Source: Amedibacterium intestinale (lineage in GTDB: Bacteria; Bacillota_I; Bacilli_A; Erysipelotrichales; Erysipelotrichaceae). From it: a DNA stretch of 64,000 nt. A program made the position numbers and the translations under genes. Shown piece by piece: positions 25,025-33,509 of this stretch. The DNA lies in NCBI RefSeq assembly GCF_010537335.1, contig NZ_AP019711.1, forward strand, positions 62,001 to 126,000. The letters are read 5' to 3'. Below the pieces are notes generated by a model that saw only the letters and a list, made by a program, of their open reading frames with translations, had not been told where the DNA came from and made no database searches. How positions within the stretch are numbered: the stretch's first letter is position 1; each line of letters starts with the position of its first letter.

Positions 25025-25499
25025 GTTGTTTTCCTCCTAACAGAGATACATAATAAGTCTTTGTTTCTTTTTGATATGTGATATTGATCGTAAGAAGAGA
25101 ATCTTTGATGGTAAAAGTTACATCATCAGCTTCCAGTATATTTTCTCCATCTTCAATTTCAAAGTCTTCTTCATCTGATATCAGCAGTTCTTTTACATAT
25201 CCTTTATAAGCATATAAATAAGTCGTATATGGTTTTCCCTCATAAGAATCATGTAAGCATAAAATGTCATGTCCTTCTACCTGCATAGTATCTATGGCAT
25301 CTATCGATAGATTTTGGTGTATTTTTTCCTGCAGATAGTCTGCCAAGGTCATTTGATTGAAATTGTATTCTAGTGTATCTGCAGTTTTCGCATATACATG
25401 GCTGCCAATATAAACAACGGCTAGAGAACTCATTGTGAATACACAAAATACAAGTAATACAAAAACAAAATCAATGGTATGTTTCTGTTTCTCTTTCAT
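25011..25499 (-). CDS. DUF4860-like pilus-operon protein
   Basis: A 162-aa protein with one N-terminal membrane segment (FVFVLLVFCVFTMSSLAVVYI) and a mostly beta extracytoplasmic domain (YLQEKIHQNLS...HDILCLHDSYEGKPYTTYLYAYKGYVKEL). The composition and position match DUF4860 proteins found in type IV pilus clusters of Clostridia-like bacteria. Likely a pilus assembly accessory or minor pilin. GGGGG is about ten bases before the ATG. Confidence 0.7.
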   Translation of the reverse strand: MKEKQKHTIDFVFVLLVFCVFTMSSLAVVYIGSHVYAKTADTLEYNFNQMTLADYLQEKIHQNLSIDAIDTMQVEGHDILCLHDSYEGKPYTTYLYAYKGYVKELLISDEEDFEIEDGENILEADDVTFTIKDSLLTINITYQKETKTYYVSLLGGKQHEAQ

Positions 25500-25511
25500 T
25501 TTATCATCCCC

Positions 25512-25811
25512 CTATTTTTTCTCTATCACTGTTACATTAGGCATGATATTGCTTGCGATAGCTTCATATTTTACTTCAAAAAGATTTTGATTATACACAA
25601 TACCATAATTATCAAGAAGATGATGCAGTGTATCTGGATATCTTCCTTCTAATGCATAGCATTGAAGAATTCCTCTTTTTAAAGCTTTTTCCAAGCTTTC
25701 TTTCTGCTGGGATATATTGTTTTTACTTATGGAATAAAAGCCGGCAGATAACAAAGAAAAGAAAAGTACAAACGTAAGAATCATAATACGGTATTTTTTT
25801 AATATCTTCAT
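25512..25811 (-). CDS. Minor pilin-like protein of the type IV pilus operon
   Basis: A 99-aa protein with a basic start (MKILKKYRI), one membrane helix, then the segment LQCYALEGRYPDTLHHLLDNYG, which is shared by small proteins next to pilC in Firmicute pilus clusters. The ATG at 25811 lies two bases after the pilC stop and has no ribosome site of its own, so it should be translated by coupling. An alternative TTG at 25835 would overlap pilC. Confidence 0.65.
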   Translation of the reverse strand: MKILKKYRIMILTFVLFFSLLSAGFYSISKNNISQQKESLEKALKRGILQCYALEGRYPDTLHHLLDNYGIVYNQNLFEVKYEAIASNIMPNVTVIEKK

Positions 25812-25812
25812 T

Positions 25813-26849
25813 TTATAAAGTTGCCATGATTCCAATCAATGGCAGCATTACACTTAATAAGATGATTCCTACAAGAATAGATAAAACTGCTACCAGTGTT
25901 GGTTCAATAATACTAATAAAACGTGTGATTCCTTCGTTTGTTTCCTGATCATAGCGATCAGCAATTTCTTTCATAATTTGGTCTGTATGACCAGTTTTAT
26001 TTCCTATTTTTAAAAGTCTAGCATACATTCCTGATACGATGTTTGTCTGAATCAGGGAAGTTGCTAAATCGTGATCTTCTAACATTTTTTCTGCTTCTGT
26101 TATCTTTGCCTTTAATTGTTTGTGATCAATGAGTTCTTTTGCCATTTCCATACTTTGTGAAACATCTAAACCACTGCTTAACGCAATCGACATTCCACTT
26201 GTAAATTTCGATAGGGCAAGTTTCCATGTAAGATTTTCGTAAAGCGAAGCTTTGTAAGAAAATCATAAAATTTCATTTTACCTTGCTCACTTTTTGTAAA
26301 ATATACAAAGCAAAGCAGCAGAATAAGAAGAATTCCGATATAAATATAAGAATAGGTAGAAAATGATTTTCCTATATCTAATACAGTTTTAGAAAATCCG
26401 CTGATGGATGTTCCCAGCTGTTCAAATACCTGATTAAATATCGGAAGAACTTTTGTGATCAATACAAGGATGACAACAAACATCATCACAATCATGATCA
26501 AAGGATAGGAAACAGCACTTTTAATGCTTTCATTGTTTTCGTACTGTCTTTGATAATGGATACTTAGTGATCGCATAACTTCTTCCAGTCTTCCTGAAAG
26601 CTCTCCTATTTGAATCATATGCAAAGCATAAGCAGGAAAAGCATTTGTTTGCTGCAAAGATGTATACAAAGTTTCCCCCTGATTTAAAAGTTCTTCAATA
26701 GAAGATAAAAATTGTTTTGTTTTGTCATTGTCACTATCTTCCACCATGATACTAATTCCTTCATAAGGAGAAATACCTGCTTGTAAAATAAGTGCCATCT
26801 GGGAAGTGAAGTTTGCTAATTCGCTATTGGTTAATAGAGTCTTTTTCAT
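25813..26849 (-). pseudogene. pilC: pilC, type IV pilus inner-membrane platform protein, frameshifted
   Basis: A PilC/GspF-family platform protein split into two overlapping frames. Residues 1 to about 205 (MKKTLLTNSELANFTSQMAL...) give the first GspF domain and two membrane helices. After FTKILHG the frame fails. The correct continuation KLALSKFTSGMSIALSSGLD begins in the next frame and runs through the second GspF domain to GIMATL. One T is missing in the T run at 26221-26223 (+ strand); restoring it gives a single continuous protein of ordinary PilC length (about 345 aa). It is either a real inactivating mutation or a homopolymer sequencing error. A functional PilC is required for pilus assembly. 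Confidence 0.88.
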
Positions 26850-26859
26850 AAAGCACCTC

Positions 26860-27819
26860 CTAATATACGTATTTTGTTGTGTAATTATTTTTGTCTTTTG
26901 TGAATTTTCGCATTTTTTTGCTGTTGTTGCTGTCAGAAATTAATGTAGGATCCATCATTGACCAGTTTTTTCCATCAAATTCAATCAAATCATCGATCCA
27001 TCCAATATCTTTGATGTAAACACTAAGCCATGCATGATATACAGCTCCTTCTTCCATATTTGCATAGCCAATTTCCATTTTTGCTGGAATGTTTTGACTT
27101 CTTAACATGGTAGCCATAAGCGCAGCATAATCAAAACAGATTCCTTTTTGCTCTTGTAAAATGACATCTACATCAGGCAGATATCCAGCCAACTCTCCGT
27201 TTTTTGCTTTTTCTGCTTTTTCATCATCATAGTGCAGTGTATTTACTACATATTCATAAACATCTTTGACTGCATCTAAATCATTATTGGCTGATTTTAC
27301 AATTTCAGAACTTAAAGATACAGCTTTGCTGTCTCTTTGAAAGTTGACATACTGATTTGGGTAAAGGTAGGTCGTATAGTCATTTTTAATATCTAATGTT
27401 TCACTTTGAGAAAACAACTGACTGTATTTTGTACCTGAGATATTTTCATAAGCGATAAATGTATATGTTCCATTCCCTCCAGTTAAAGGGAAAACATTAT
27501 ATTCTTTGGTAACATCATATGTATAGTAGTCTTTACTTCCTGGATTTTGTATTCGGATTTTAACTTTTGGATTATCTCCTGTATAAGAAGCCATGACATA
27601 ACCCTCAGAAGCATTGGATAAATCAAAAGTAATTTTATCGTTTCCAATTTGCTTTTTTTCTTGCCATACAGGTTCTAAGACAACTGGTGTATTATCTCTG
27701 CTTCCTTTTGGCTTTTTTTCATCTGTAGAAGGACTGCTTTTTTTATCACAGCCTGCACATAAGCTCAAGGCAAGAAGACAGGAAAAAAAGATGTTGATTT
27801 TATGCTTCAAATGCTTCAC
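26860..27819 (-). CDS. Transglutaminase-like domain lipoprotein heading the pilus operon
   Basis: A 319-aa lipoprotein (signal with LSLCAGC lipobox). An N-terminal beta domain is followed by a transglutaminase-like papain-fold domain with the full triad: Cys in QKGICFDYAALMATMLR, His in VYHAWLSVY and Asp in MMDPTLI. Such proteins are cysteine proteases or cross-linking enzymes at the cell surface. It ends 10 bases upstream of pilC and is probably co-transcribed with it. A role in pilus or wall processing is inference. Confidence 0.85.
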   Translation of the reverse strand: MKHLKHKINIFFSCLLALSLCAGCDKKSSPSTDEKKPKGSRDNTPVVLEPVWQEKKQIGNDKITFDLSNASEGYVMASYTGDNPKVKIRIQNPGSKDYYTYDVTKEYNVFPLTGGNGTYTFIAYENISGTKYSQLFSQSETLDIKNDYTTYLYPNQYVNFQRDSKAVSLSSEIVKSANNDLDAVKDVYEYVVNTLHYDDEKAEKAKNGELAGYLPDVDVILQEQKGICFDYAALMATMLRSQNIPAKMEIGYANMEEGAVYHAWLSVYIKDIGWIDDLIEFDGKNWSMMDPTLISDSNNSKKMRKFTKDKNNYTTKYVY

Positions 27820-27862
27820 CTCATTTCCTTTTTTATTATACTAGGAATTGGATAAAAGGGGA

Positions 27863-27895
27863 AATAAAAAAAGCATTTCAGCGGGGAAATGCTTT
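27863..27895 (-). terminator. Intrinsic terminator of the PurF-like gene
   Basis: Stem AAAGCATTTC/GAAATGCTTT, T-rich on the minus strand, seven bases after the stop. Confidence 0.88.
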
Positions 27896-27902
27896 CTGTA
27901 AT

Positions 27903-29324
27903 TTATTTTTCTTTTCCATCAAAACAATAGGTACAAAGCTTGCATTTTGGAAGTCCAATAGACTCTACCATATCGTCTAAACGATGAAATCTTAAACTTG
28001 TAAAGTTAGAACGACGTCTGATTTCTTCACACATTGCCGCATATTTTTCAGAATTTGGATCTGCATATTCCTTTAAAAGCTCTTCACTAATTTCATTTTC
28101 TTCCTCTAAATCCGCAATAACACGACGTGTTATCAAGTCCATTTCTGAACTGGAACGAGAAAAGTTCAAATATTTACAGCCAAACATGATTGGTGGACAT
28201 GCTGGTCGAACATGTACTTCTTTTGCACCACTGTCATATAAAAACTGCGTTGTTTCTCCAAGCTGTGTTCCACGTACAATGGAGTCATCAATAAGTAATA
28301 AGCTTTTATCTTCAATTAATTCCTGTACTGGGATTAATTTCATTTTCGCAATCATATTACGCTGCTTCTGGCTTGCCGGCATAAAAGATCTTGGCCAGGT
28401 TGGTGTATATTTAATAAAAGGTCTTGAAAATGGAATTTTAGAACTATTGGAATATCCAACAGCATGGGCAATTCCAGAATCAGGAACTCCAGCCACACTG
28501 TCGATATGAATATCCTCATTCATATCATGTTTTGCAAGTAAATCACCGCAGCGATTACGCATGCATTCTACATTTACCCCTTCATAAGTAGAAGTAGGGT
28601 ATCCATAATAAACCCACAGGAAAGAACAGATGTGCATTTCTTCTCCAGGTTTTTTAATGACTTCTACCCATTCTGGGGTAATAAAGTCAATTTCTCCAGG
28701 TCCTAAATCACGATAGTGATGATATCCCAGATTTAAGAAAGCACTGCTTTCAAATGTTGCACAGTATCCATCATCTTTTTGTCCGATGATAACAGGAGTT
28801 CGTCCTACTTTATCACGAGCAACATAAATACCGCCATTTGTTAAGATCATGATGCTCATAGAACCTTCAATGATATCCTGCACATAGGTTAATCCTTCTA
28901 CAATGCTTTGCTTGTGATTGATCAAAGCCGCAACCAATTCAGTTGGGTTGATTTCACCACTGCTCATTTCAAGAAAATGCGATGTTCCTTTATTGAAACA
29001 TAAAGCTTTTAAAGATTCTAAATTGTTGATACGACCTACCGTACTAATGGCAAAAGAACCTAAATGAGAATTTACCAGCAATGGTTGTGCTTCATTATCA
29101 GAAATACATCCAATTCCTAAGTTTCCTTCAAATTCTTCAATGTCATGTTCAAATTTTGTTCGAAATGGTGCATTTTGGATATTGTGAATTGCACGATTGA
29201 AACCATCTTTCCCATGCACTGCCATACCTGCACGACGTGTTCCTAAATGAGAATGATAATCAACTCCAAAAAACAAATCCAGCACACAATCCTTTCTGGA
29301 AGCTACTCCAAAAAAACCACTCAT
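27903..29324 (-). CDS. Amidophosphoribosyltransferase-like protein (PurF family) lacking the N-terminal Cys
   Basis: A 473-aa PurF homologue. The C-terminal phosphoribosyltransferase half is complete, with PRPP-binding motif SLLLIDDSIVRGTQLG, and the KYTPTWPRSF and C-terminal KCKLCTYCFDG cysteine segments of the Fe-S/B. subtilis type. The N-terminal Ntn glutaminase domain starts MSGFFGVASRKD, where canonical PurF has MCGIxG; the nucleophile Cys is Ser. The following DYHSHLGTRRAGMAV is well kept. PurF catalyses PRPP + Gln to phosphoribosylamine; this copy may use ammonia or have another role. Such Cys-less PurF relatives exist in other gut anaerobes, to my recollection. Its leader has a terminator-like hairpin. 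Confidence 0.85.
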   Translation of the reverse strand: MSGFFGVASRKDCVLDLFFGVDYHSHLGTRRAGMAVHGKDGFNRAIHNIQNAPFRTKFEHDIEEFEGNLGIGCISDNEAQPLLVNSHLGSFAISTVGRINNLESLKALCFNKGTSHFLEMSSGEINPTELVAALINHKQSIVEGLTYVQDIIEGSMSIMILTNGGIYVARDKVGRTPVIIGQKDDGYCATFESSAFLNLGYHHYRDLGPGEIDFITPEWVEVIKKPGEEMHICSFLWVYYGYPTSTYEGVNVECMRNRCGDLLAKHDMNEDIHIDSVAGVPDSGIAHAVGYSNSSKIPFSRPFIKYTPTWPRSFMPASQKQRNMIAKMKLIPVQELIEDKSLLLIDDSIVRGTQLGETTQFLYDSGAKEVHVRPACPPIMFGCKYLNFSRSSSEMDLITRRVIADLEEENEISEELLKEYADPNSEKYAAMCEEIRRRSNFTSLRFHRLDDMVESIGLPKCKLCTYCFDGKEK

Positions 29325-29352
29325 ATACTCTTTCTCCTTCTACTGCAAATGG

Positions 29353-29393
29353 AAAACAAAAACAGAATCAGCAGATATGTTTTCTGTGATTCT
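29353..29393 (-). terminator. Terminator-like hairpin in the PurF-like gene leader
   Basis: On the minus strand AGAATCA-CAGA ... TCTG-C-TGATTCT forms a stem followed by a T-rich tail, between a TATAAT box (29400-29405) and the purF ribosome site. It could be an attenuator. No known purine, PRPP or ppGpp riboswitch consensus was recognised in front of it. Confidence 0.5.
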
Positions 29394-29676
29394 TTTGTAA
29401 TTATATATCCATATAAAGATATGCAGTTTGTCCTGTTCAAAGACATATTTATTGTAACATAAAAATAAGGATACAGAGAATAAAATATAAGATATTTAAA
29501 AGTGTTTTTCAGGATTTAGCGGTATATATTTATAAATTTATTCATATAAAGAAGAACAGGGGAGATCAAAAGAGGATGATGTATCCCATATTTGAACGAT
29601 AAGTATATGTTGTTTTTTAACTTTTTTCTTTTTGAAAAGACTAGAATGAGAATTATTAAAAATATTATGAAATCGC
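29394..29676. other. Divergent intergenic region, no gene seen
   Basis: About 280 bases between the PurF-like promoter region and the small-ORF promoter. It is AT-rich, with no ORF above a few codons that has a ribosome site and no recognised RNA motif. Confidence 0.5.
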
Positions 29677-29704
29677 TTGCAAAAAAATAAAAATGAGCTA
29701 CAAT
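29677..29704 (+). promoter_or_regulatory. Promoter of the 32-codon small ORF
   Basis: TTGCAA, 16-base spacer, TACAAT. An AAAGGGG ribosome site and ATG follow 28 bases downstream. Confidence 0.6.
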
Positions 29705-29731
29705 AGTGGTATAAAGAAAGGGGCGATTACG

Positions 29732-29830
29732 ATGGATAGAGTAGGAAAAGTTGTCGGCATTGTGGATATTGTCCCTGATCAGGTGCCTGTTTTACAGACA
29801 CAGTTTCATTTGGTTTTTAAACGGATGTAA
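29732..29830 (+). CDS. Small 32-aa ORF with its own promoter and terminator
   Basis: It begins MDRVGKVVGIVDIVPDQVPV and ends LVFKRM. AAAGGGG lies nine bases upstream of the ATG. The stop codon is inside the ascending arm of an intrinsic terminator, and a promoter lies just upstream, so it is a compact independent unit. I do not recognise the peptide. It could be a real microprotein or a leader peptide for the ankyrin/EF-G genes downstream. Confidence 0.5.
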   Translation: MDRVGKVVGIVDIVPDQVPVLQTQFHLVFKRM

Positions 29831-29857
29831 AGTTTTGCTTTGCGTCCGTTTTTTTAA
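29819..29857 (+). terminator. Intrinsic terminator overlapping the small ORF stop
   Basis: Stem AAACGGATG/CGTCCGTTT (one G-T pair) followed by T7. Confidence 0.85.
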
Positions 29858-29908
29858 CAATAAAAAGATTCATTATAATAGAAAAACATAGCCAAAGGAG
29901 GAATTGAA

Positions 29909-30580
29909 ATGGATCAGAGTTTTAACAAAGCATTTTGGGATGCATGTGCAAATGGAGATTTCACAACAGTTTGTACAGAAATTAAAAAAGGTGCAAATAT
30001 CAATTATCAAAACGGGGATGGAAGAACTGGTTTGATGCGTGCCGCAAAACGTGATTATAAGGATATCGTGCGTGTATTGTTAGATAATGGGGCAGATGTA
30101 AATTTAGAAGATAATAAAGGAAGAACAGCCATCATGGGTGCTGCCAAAAAAGGAAATAAAACCATTTGTAAAAAATTACTGGAAGCAGGTGCTGATGTAA
30201 ATAAAAAAGATGATCGAGGAAGAACGGCATTGATGCGTGCTGCTTTTTTAGGACATGATCGCTGTGTTGCGGTATTGTTAGATGCAGGTGCAGATATCAA
30301 TGCGCAGGATGAAGTAGGAAGAACTGCGTTAATGGAGGCATGTGTAGCATTTAAAAAAGATGTTATTCGTCATTTGATTGAACGTGGTGCCGATGTTAAT
30401 CTTTGTGATAATAATGGATGTACAGCATTAATGCGAGCAGCTTATGGCGGTTATGTATCTTTAGTAGAAGATTTACTGGCAAATGGTGCTGATAAAGAGC
30501 TGATTGATAAAGAAGGCAATAAAGCGATTCATTATGTACGGGAAGACTGTCTGGCACAGTTAAAACCGATCTTGAAATAG
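29909..30580 (+). CDS. Ankyrin-repeat protein
   Basis: A 223-aa protein made almost wholly of six ankyrin repeats (consensus visible as GRTALMRAAxxGxxxxVxxLLDAGADVNxxDxx). There is no signal peptide or membrane segment, so a cytoplasmic protein-binding role is likely. The last repeat is degenerate and ends KAIHYVREDCLAQLKPIL. An AAAGGAGG site is seven bases upstream. It lies 12 bases before the EF-G paralogue, so they are very likely one operon and the ankyrin protein could be a partner or regulator of that GTPase. Confidence 0.9.
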   Translation: MDQSFNKAFWDACANGDFTTVCTEIKKGANINYQNGDGRTGLMRAAKRDYKDIVRVLLDNGADVNLEDNKGRTAIMGAAKKGNKTICKKLLEAGADVNKKDDRGRTALMRAAFLGHDRCVAVLLDAGADINAQDEVGRTALMEACVAFKKDVIRHLIERGADVNLCDNNGCTALMRAAYGGYVSLVEDLLANGADKELIDKEGNKAIHYVREDCLAQLKPILK

Positions 30581-30592
30581 GAGGATTTTCTT

Positions 30593-32683
30593 ATGAGAGA
30601 TTATTTAAGTCATGAAGTCCGCAACGTTGTTGTTTTAGGACATACTGGTGTAGGAAAAACAGCTTTGATGGAAAGCATGTTATATTATACAAAAGCAAGT
30701 GATCGCTTTGGGGTAACAAGTGAAGGAAGTTCTTTAATTGATTATGATGCAGAGGAAATACGTCGTGGATTAAGTGTTTATACATCCATTGTACCGATTG
30801 AATGGAAAGACTGTAAGATTAATTTTTTAGATACGCCGGGTTATATTGATTTTATACGTGGTGAAGAAGAGGGAAGTGCAGTTGGTGATAGTGCTTTGAT
30901 TGTTGTAGATGCAAAAGATGCTACACAGCCAGGAACACAGCGAGCATGGGAAATTGCACAAAAACATAATTTGCCAACAATTTTCTTTGTGAATAAACTT
31001 GATGAAGAAAATACGTCTTTTGATACTGCTTATCAAACACTTCGTGATACCTTTGGTAAAAGTGTCATCCCTTTTGAAGTGCCAATTATCGAAAATGGAA
31101 AAATCGTAGGTTCTGTAAATATTTTAAGAGATAAAGCGTGGTATTATGAAGGACCACATGCAGATGCAGATAAAGCACGGCCAGTACCTGAGGACATGGT
31201 AGATATGGTGAATACTTATAAAAAACAGATTGCAGAAGCTGTTGCCATGGGTGATGATGAATTGATGGAAAAATTCTTCAGTGGGGAAGAATTTAGTGAA
31301 GCTGAATTAACACGAGGTGTTCGATTAGGTGTAAGAAATGGAGAAATTCGTCCGGTATATAGTGGCAGTGCTACTCATAGTATCGGAATTGAACGTTTGA
31401 TGGATTTGATCGTTAAATATTTCCCAACTTATGGAGAAAGCGGCTATATTGAAGTTAAAGATGCAGATACTAATGAAAAAGTTTTATTAGAAACAAATGA
31501 AAAAGAAAGTTTATGTGCACAGGTATTTAAAACAATCGTAGATCCTTTTGTTGGACGTATTTCTTATGTAAAGGTTTTATCTGGAGTTTTAAGCAGTGAT
31601 ACAAGCGTTTATAATACAAATAGAGAGAAAACAGAAAAAGTAAGCAGTGTATTTATTGTTAAGGGTAAACATCAAACTGCAGCAGGAAAACTATTTACGG
31701 GTGATATTGGGGCTATTGTAAAATTACAGGTTACACAAACAAACGATACTTTATGTGAAAAAGGAAAACAATATCTTGCAGAGCCTATTGTATTCTCTGA
31801 GCCAATGCTGGCAATGGCAGTATATCCAAATTCAAAAAATGATGAAGATAAGATGAGCAATGCTTTAGCAAGAATGTGTGAAGAAGATCCAACTCTTCGT
31901 TTAGTTAATGATTTGGAAACCAAACAAACGATTTTATATGGTGTAGGGGATCAGCATTTAGATGTTATCCTAAACAAATTAAAATCCAAATATAAAGTAG
32001 AAGTACGCTTAGAAACGCCAAGAGTTCCTTATCGTGAAACAATTCGTAAAACGGCCATTGGAGAAGGTAGACATAAAAAACAATCTGGTGGACATGGACA
32101 ATTTGGTCATGTATTTATTGAATATGCACCAAATCCAGATGTAGAAGAAATGGTATTTGAAGAAAAAGTATTTGGTGGAGCTGTACCAAAACAATACTTC
32201 CCAGCAGTAGAAACAGGATTAAGAGAATGTATGCAGCATGGGGTATTGGCAGGATATAAGGTTGTAAATGTTAAAGCAACTTTATTAGATGGAAAATATC
32301 ATGATGTCGATTCTAGTGAAATGGCATTTAAACTGGCTGCACGCTTATCTTATAAAGCAGGTATGATGGATGCTCATCCAATCTTATTGGAACCAATCGT
32401 AGATATTAGCGTACATGTACCAGATGAATTTACAGGAACGATTATTGGAGATTTCAATAAACGTCGCGGAGCTATCATGGGAATGGACTTAATTGATGGT
32501 TATCAGGAAATTAAAGCACAGGTACCACTTTCTGAAGTATTGAAATACCCTATTGATTTACGTGCCATGACACAGGGAAGAGGCTCTTATACACAAAAAT
32601 TTAATCGCTATGATCCGGTTCCTTCTCAATTAGCACAGCCAATCATTGACAGACATAAAGTTGAAATGGAAGAAGAAAAATAG
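30593..32683 (+). CDS. Elongation factor G-like protein (EF-G paralogue, FusA2-type)
   Basis: A 696-aa translational GTPase with all five EF-G domains. G1 GHTGVGKTAL and G4 NKLDEE are intact. The G2 element is RRGLSV rather than RGITI, and G3 is DTPGYIDF, with Tyr replacing the catalytic His of canonical DTPGH. This Tyr form is typical of EF-G-like paralogues. Domain IV contains KKQSGGHGQFGHVFIEYAPN and the C-terminus has RGAIMGMD. It probably is not the main EF-G; suggested roles are specialised translocation, recycling or stress. It directly follows the ankyrin gene. A terminator follows. Confidence 0.88.
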   Translation: MRDYLSHEVRNVVVLGHTGVGKTALMESMLYYTKASDRFGVTSEGSSLIDYDAEEIRRGLSVYTSIVPIEWKDCKINFLDTPGYIDFIRGEEEGSAVGDSALIVVDAKDATQPGTQRAWEIAQKHNLPTIFFVNKLDEENTSFDTAYQTLRDTFGKSVIPFEVPIIENGKIVGSVNILRDKAWYYEGPHADADKARPVPEDMVDMVNTYKKQIAEAVAMGDDELMEKFFSGEEFSEAELTRGVRLGVRNGEIRPVYSGSATHSIGIERLMDLIVKYFPTYGESGYIEVKDADTNEKVLLETNEKESLCAQVFKTIVDPFVGRISYVKVLSGVLSSDTSVYNTNREKTEKVSSVFIVKGKHQTAAGKLFTGDIGAIVKLQVTQTNDTLCEKGKQYLAEPIVFSEPMLAMAVYPNSKNDEDKMSNALARMCEEDPTLRLVNDLETKQTILYGVGDQHLDVILNKLKSKYKVEVRLETPRVPYRETIRKTAIGEGRHKKQSGGHGQFGHVFIEYAPNPDVEEMVFEEKVFGGAVPKQYFPAVETGLRECMQHGVLAGYKVVNVKATLLDGKYHDVDSSEMAFKLAARLSYKAGMMDAHPILLEPIVDISVHVPDEFTGTIIGDFNKRRGAIMGMDLIDGYQEIKAQVPLSEVLKYPIDLRAMTQGRGSYTQKFNRYDPVPSQLAQPIIDRHKVEMEEEK

Positions 32684-32689
32684 GAAAGC

Positions 32690-32725
32690 AGGAAGCATCT
32701 TTGTTAAAAAGGTGCTTTCTTTTCT
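32690..32725 (+). terminator. Intrinsic terminator after EF-G paralogue
   Basis: Imperfect stem GAA-GCATC-TTT / AAA-GGTGC-TTTC with a one-base bulge, followed by a T-rich stretch. Confidence 0.65.
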
Positions 32726-32768
32726 ATCTGCGTTTAGTATAATAAAAATGATGAAAAGAGGAGAAAGT

Positions 32769-33509
32769 ATGTTAGAGATTAGGGATATAAAAGGGAAATG
32801 GAAAAAACAAACAATCGAAAACTGGGAACTATCTATACAAGAAGGTAAATGTGTACAGTTATATGGTGAAAATGTAGAAGTTTTATATCATATGCTTTTA
32901 CAAAATACCCCTATACAGAAAGGAACAGTTTTCTGGAAAGAAAAGCCGTTCTTTTATCAAAAAGAAAAGATTGCATGGATATGTGAAAATGATACGGCTT
33001 TTCCTTATATGAGTGTAAAAAACTACCTTGCTGCACTATGTGATTTTTATGAGGAGTTTAATGAAGCATGGTGTTTAAAGCTAGCAGAACAAAAAGGAAT
33101 TTTATATCAAAAAATAAAAGATTGCACGAAAGAAGAAAAACAGTATCTATTAGTTCTTTGTGCGCTTGCTAGAAATGCAGAACTTTTAATCAGTGATACA
33201 AGCTTTAAAGAATATGAGGATAAGCAGGATTGGAAAGAATTGTTTTCTAAATTGCATCGTACATGTACAGTGCTGCAGATTTCAAAAGAAAAGGAAACTT
33301 TCTGGTGGAGAAATGCAGATGTTTACTATCGTACACAATCCATGGGTCTAATAGAAGAAATCGCAGAAGAAAAATCAATAGAAAAAATACTGGAAAAATC
33401 CTATCCTGGTTTTGATGCGAAGGAAAATAAGGAAATTCATAAAGTAGAAAAATTGCAGGATTTATGGGGAGGTGAAGATGATGAACAATGGAAACGTCCA
33501 GAAGAATAA
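32769..33509 (+). CDS. Degenerate ABC-transporter ATPase-like protein (pseudo-NBD)
   Basis: A 246-aa protein with the length and residual pattern of an ABC ATPase subunit. The Walker A position reads LYGENVEVLYHML, with no GKS/T. The signature/Walker B region reads KEEKQYLLVLCALARNAELLISD with no LSGGQ and no DE pair. ATP hydrolysis is therefore unlikely. The ATG at 32769 has GAGGAG upstream; the longer frame starting at 32646 overlaps EF-G. It is followed by a membrane protein and a membrane-anchored protein with tight spacing, forming an ABC-2-exporter-like cassette in which this member may act structurally. Confidence 0.65.
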   Translation: MLEIRDIKGKWKKQTIENWELSIQEGKCVQLYGENVEVLYHMLLQNTPIQKGTVFWKEKPFFYQKEKIAWICENDTAFPYMSVKNYLAALCDFYEEFNEAWCLKLAEQKGILYQKIKDCTKEEKQYLLVLCALARNAELLISDTSFKEYEDKQDWKELFSKLHRTCTVLQISKEKETFWWRNADVYYRTQSMGLIEEIAEEKSIEKILEKSYPGFDAKENKEIHKVEKLQDLWGGEDDEQWKRPEE

